DNA from: RGIG8050 sp045588915
GTDB lineage: Bacteria > Bacillota > Clostridia > Christensenellales > UBA1242
Direction of reading: 5' to 3'
NCBI GenBank assembly: GCA_045588915.1
Contig: JAZNFA010000004.1
Span: forward strand, 62,001-126,000
Length of the DNA stretch: 64,000 bases
Shown here: positions 61,294 through 64,000 of the stretch, piece after piece
Numbering within the stretch: the first letter of the stretch is position 1
How the letters are laid out: each line of letters begins with the position of its first letter
The notes under the pieces: generated by a model
Told to the model about the DNA's origin: nothing
Seen by the model: the letters and a program-made list of their open reading frames with translations, nothing else
Databases searched by the model: none
Made by a program: the position numbers and the translations under genes

Positions 61294-61665
61294 TTATCCG
61301 GCAATCTGCTTTAAGAGTATACCTAAGATAAACGCAACAACAGCACCACCAACAGTTAAAGCCAACTTCCACATAATTGATTTAATCATCTGTTTTTTTT
61401 GTGATTGCCTTTCACGGTCAAATGCTGCCCCACGCATTGTCAAAGAAACTAAGAAATAAAGTTTTCCATCTTTATTTTTCTTTTCGCATTCAATATAATC
61501 ATCCAATGCTAAATTACTCATTACAACATCGAGCTGTTTTGCTGTAATTTCATATTTAGGCATCAGAGCAGCTAATAATTCTTTGGGGGTGAAAATACCT
61601 TTATTTTCACCCTTGCACTTTTCAAAGATATATGACATTACACAGCTTTCAGTCTTATTTAACAT
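61294..61665 (-). CDS. Small protein with winged-helix-like N-terminus and C-terminal membrane helix
   Basis: A 123-residue protein. Residues 1-80 look like a small winged helix: GIFTPKELLAALMPKYEITAKQLDVVMSNLALDDYIECEKK is typical of DNA- or protein-binding winged helices. A basic linker (RQSQKKQMIK) and one C-terminal membrane helix (about 98-120) follow, so it would be tail-anchored with the winged helix in the cytosol. No named family recognised. It overlaps the end of the large surface protein gene by 11 nt and precedes uvrB by 7 nt, so translation is probably coupled. Confidence 0.72.
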   Translation of the reverse strand: MLNKTESCVMSYIFEKCKGENKGIFTPKELLAALMPKYEITAKQLDVVMSNLALDDYIECEKKNKDGKLYFLVSLTMRGAAFDRERQSQKKQMIKSIMWKLALTVGGAVVAFILGILLKQIAG

Positions 61666-64000
61666 CGTCTTTCTTTTCCTCTACTGATTTTGCAGGTTTC
61701 TTTTTATTTTTTGGAGCACGAGGAACATCTACGAAACGTGTCGCACGTGCAGTTTTAATGAAGTAATAAACTACACCAGCTAATAAACCAAGAGACAAGA
61801 CAATTAAGATAATACCCCAAACATTGTTCAAGTTATGGTTACGGTTAGTTACGTCAACGTCGATAGTGAATTCAATTGAAGTTGAAACAGTGGAAGCAGT
61901 ATATTTGTTAGGCATTGAAATGTTAACTTTATAAGTACCACTACCCTTATTCAAATCAAACTTATACATAAATTTACCATCGTCAGTAATTTTTATCGCT
62001 TGCGTTGCACCTTCTTCATCAGTCCAATCGCTATTATCAATGAATGAACCACCTTCGAAAGTTACGGTTACATTAACATTATTCCAGTAATATGCTTCTT
62101 CCAATTTTGTTGGATCATAGCCATCGTTGCCATTATCAGGATTTGGACCTTGAGCAATTAAGTCTTCCATATCAGCGTTACCAGTAAAGTAAACTTTTGA
62201 CATATCAATGGTCACATAACGATGTCCATCAATTTCTTCAATCACAACATCTTTTGAGCTGTCATTAGTAATTTCTTGTTCTTTACCGTCGTCGTTTTTA
62301 TAAGTTAAGAAACCTTCTTCCCAAGCCAATGAACCATTTTGCAAGTTACCAAAAGTAACATTAAAGCTCAAACTTGAATCAACTGTTTTGTAAGTTACAG
62401 TATAAACACCTGCTGCACCACTTGGACTTGTTGTTGATTCCAAATAATTTTGTGCAGTGTAATTTGATTTACAATCTTTACTGAATTTACCTTCTGGACG
62501 GAAAACGAAGTAACCATCGAATTTTTCAATGACACTTTCTTTATTTGAGCTGCCACCAGCATTCTTTTTCTTGTTAGAAACTAAGTAAGTGCTGCTTCCA
62601 CTCTTTTGAACGGTGATTTCAACTTCGTCCGAACTGACGTTATCAGCAATTACGTTTGGCATTGGAATGGCAATTGCTGGATACATATAACCTGTTGGTT
62701 CAGATTGTCCAGCTTCAAAAATTGGTTCTAAGTAGTTGAATAATGAAGCACTATCAACAACAAAATCAGTTCCATAACCATAGTTTGACATTGTAAATTC
62801 ATTCAATGTAATTGCATAAGCAGGTTTCTTGTCAGTACCAGTTTCGTTTGAACCAAGAATGTATTTTTCACCATTTGCATCAACTGTACCTGATGCATTT
62901 TGTTCAGCTTTCCATAATACATCGATGGCATCATAATCTTCACCCATACGAATATCAGCAACTTTATTGGTATTTTCAGAAACTTTAATGGTGTAAGTTG
63001 TTTTTGCAATTTCGTCAGTTTCATTACCGGTCAAATAGAATTTGTAAACAAAGGTATAGATACCTGCTTGATTTGGTACAAATTTGTTTCCATAAATACA
63101 ATTTGCATCATTTACGCCCAGAACAGTTACGGTATAGTTACCAGCAACTGTGTTTGTTACACCGTTTGCGTCATAAGTGTAAAGTTTACGGTTTTTTGCA
63201 TAGTATTTTGGAGTATAGTCTTCATTACGAATAATTTTATTTTTCAAAATTGTACTTTCGCCAAGAGTAATAGTTTCGTCAATTTTGTATTCGTTTTCAT
63301 CAGCACTTGCATCATCAACAATCAATCCACCACGAGCGTGAATAGTAATATCTTGAACAGATGTTGAAATTTGTTTACTTGCATGATTTTTTGCAGTAAC
63401 AACAAGACGATACGTACCACCAACGCTTGGTGTAAAGTATAAATCACTCATTGTATAGCTTGCACGATTGAAAGCAACCGAGCTAATGATTTTGTCGTCG
63501 CTATTTTTAACGTCAACAGGAACTAAAATGTTATTACCTTTCACTAAATAAGCAGCAACACTCATTTGTCCATCAATTGCGCTACCCCAGTTTGCAGTAA
63601 TGCTTTGAATTTTGACTGGTTTACCTGCAGTAAATTTATTAATACTTTCATCTTCAGAAATTGAAGTATTGATAGTTGCGTTTGCAGCGCTATCTGCTTT
63701 GTGGAAAGCAAACTCAGCACGTTTCCACGCATAACCATATTGTGACATTTCAGCTTCGTTGTAATAAGTACCAATTAACAAATTAGTTTTGAACAATGCT
63801 TCGGAGACAGACATATCAGGAGTTGAAACGGTCATTTCAGCTTTCAAGTTGGTTTGCATTGCATTGAAGTTACGAGCTACAGTATAAATATAGAAATTGT
63901 CGTATTGATCAACAATGTCATTGAATACTAATTTAGTATCGCTGTTAGCTTCTTTATCTGCATCATAAGCATACAAATTATCTAAATCAACAACAACACG
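61655..64000 (-). CDS. Large Ig-like surface protein, C-terminal 781 residues (5' end outside window)
   Basis: The minus-strand frame is open from the window edge (64000) to 61655, so the start lies outside. The visible 781 residues are rich in Thr, Asn, Val and Tyr and made of successive beta-sandwich-like segments, such as GGTYRLVVTAKNHASKQIST, GNYTVTVLGVNDANC and AGIYTFVYKFYLTGNETDEI. These are typical of Ig/PKD/cadherin-like bacterial surface domains. Near the C-terminus a membrane helix (about WGIILIVLSLGLLAGVVYYF) is followed by a Lys-rich cytosolic tail (KNKKKPAKSVEEKK). No LPXTG motif. The protein is likely anchored by this helix and faces outward; partner or ligand unknown. Confidence 0.8.
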   Translation of the reverse strand, partial: RVVVDLDNLYAYDADKEANSDTKLVFNDIVDQYDNFYIYTVARNFNAMQTNLKAEMTVSTPDMSVSEALFKTNLLIGTYYNEAEMSQYGYAWKRAEFAFHKADSAANATINTSISEDESINKFTAGKPVKIQSITANWGSAIDGQMSVAAYLVKGNNILVPVDVKNSDDKIISSVAFNRASYTMSDLYFTPSVGGTYRLVVTAKNHASKQISTSVQDITIHARGGLIVDDASADENEYKIDETITLGESTILKNKIIRNEDYTPKYYAKNRKLYTYDANGVTNTVAGNYTVTVLGVNDANCIYGNKFVPNQAGIYTFVYKFYLTGNETDEIAKTTYTIKVSENTNKVADIRMGEDYDAIDVLWKAEQNASGTVDANGEKYILGSNETGTDKKPAYAITLNEFTMSNYGYGTDFVVDSASLFNYLEPIFEAGQSEPTGYMYPAIAIPMPNVIADNVSSDEVEITVQKSGSSTYLVSNKKKNAGGSSNKESVIEKFDGYFVFRPEGKFSKDCKSNYTAQNYLESTTSPSGAAGVYTVTYKTVDSSLSFNVTFGNLQNGSLAWEEGFLTYKNDDGKEQEITNDSSKDVVIEEIDGHRYVTIDMSKVYFTGNADMEDLIAQGPNPDNGNDGYDPTKLEEAYYWNNVNVTVTFEGGSFIDNSDWTDEEGATQAIKITDDGKFMYKFDLNKGSGTYKVNISMPNKYTASTVSTSIEFTIDVDVTNRNHNLNNVWGIILIVLSLGLLAGVVYYFIKTARATRFVDVPRAPKNKKKPAKSVEEKKDDVK

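Noticed and set aside
1..64000. CRISPR array, prophage, integrase or rRNA operon
   Set aside because: I looked for regularly spaced short repeats, phage structural genes, recombinases and rRNA-like sequence and saw none.

Overview
The window looks like chromosome from an uncultured, low-GC, spore-forming Bacillota (Clostridia-like), probably host-associated and with somewhat reduced proteins. The evidence is standard-code AT-rich genes, spoIIE, a compact gerA-gerB-gerC-like operon, AddAB, lipobox lipoproteins and Listeria-type surface repeats. Unusual traits are a class I lysyl-tRNA synthetase, a divergent MetK and a very short UvrC. Lineage is inference; no rRNA is present. I see no CRISPR array, transposase, integrase or prophage.

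Layout. 1-3.2 kb: divergent metK (partial), tRNA-Pro(CGG), a Cys-repeat lipoprotein and argS. 3.2-12.4 kb: a parvulin-like lipoprotein, two large proteins of unknown function, dxs, a WTDG-repeat surface protein, tRNA-Arg(TCG) and a DUF378 protein. 12.4-21.7 kb: uvrC/ftsH divergent pair, an RNHCP protein, gap, a GT2 glycosyltransferase, mnmE and mnmG. 21.7-23.5 kb: a frameshifted orphan gene between two inverted copies of a 28-bp motif, each next to a terminator. 23.5-38.3 kb: lysS, the ger operon, addB-addA, a U32 protease-family protein, and the recR-hypothetical-comEC-holA operon. 38.3-49.5 kb: spoIIE, secA, a GNAT protein, an ABC exporter pair with both ATPase domains degenerate, an amidase, a 19-cysteine mini-protein and a small membrane protein. 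49.5-64 kb: ABC-F, a DUF6273-like secreted protein, an RND pump, a second WTDG-repeat protein, SPFH/NfeD, uvrB and the end of a large Ig-like surface protein.

Two regulatory patterns stand out. First, most genes that begin a transcription unit have a sigma-A-type promoter (TTGnnn, 15-19 bp, usually 17, then TATAAT-like) whose -10 box lies only 4-12 nt before the start codon, with no Shine-Dalgarno site. That predicts leaderless or nearly leaderless mRNAs. Genes inside operons and some secreted or surface genes instead have strong Shine-Dalgarno sites. Second, the two WTDG-repeat surface proteins (9100-10329 and 55873-57756) share a conserved upstream block. In it a 14-15 nt poly-T tract fills the spacer between -35 and -10, the architecture of slippage-driven phase-variable promoters such as Mycoplasma hyorhinis vlp. 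With in-gene tandem repeats, this suggests a phase- and size-variable surface protein family.
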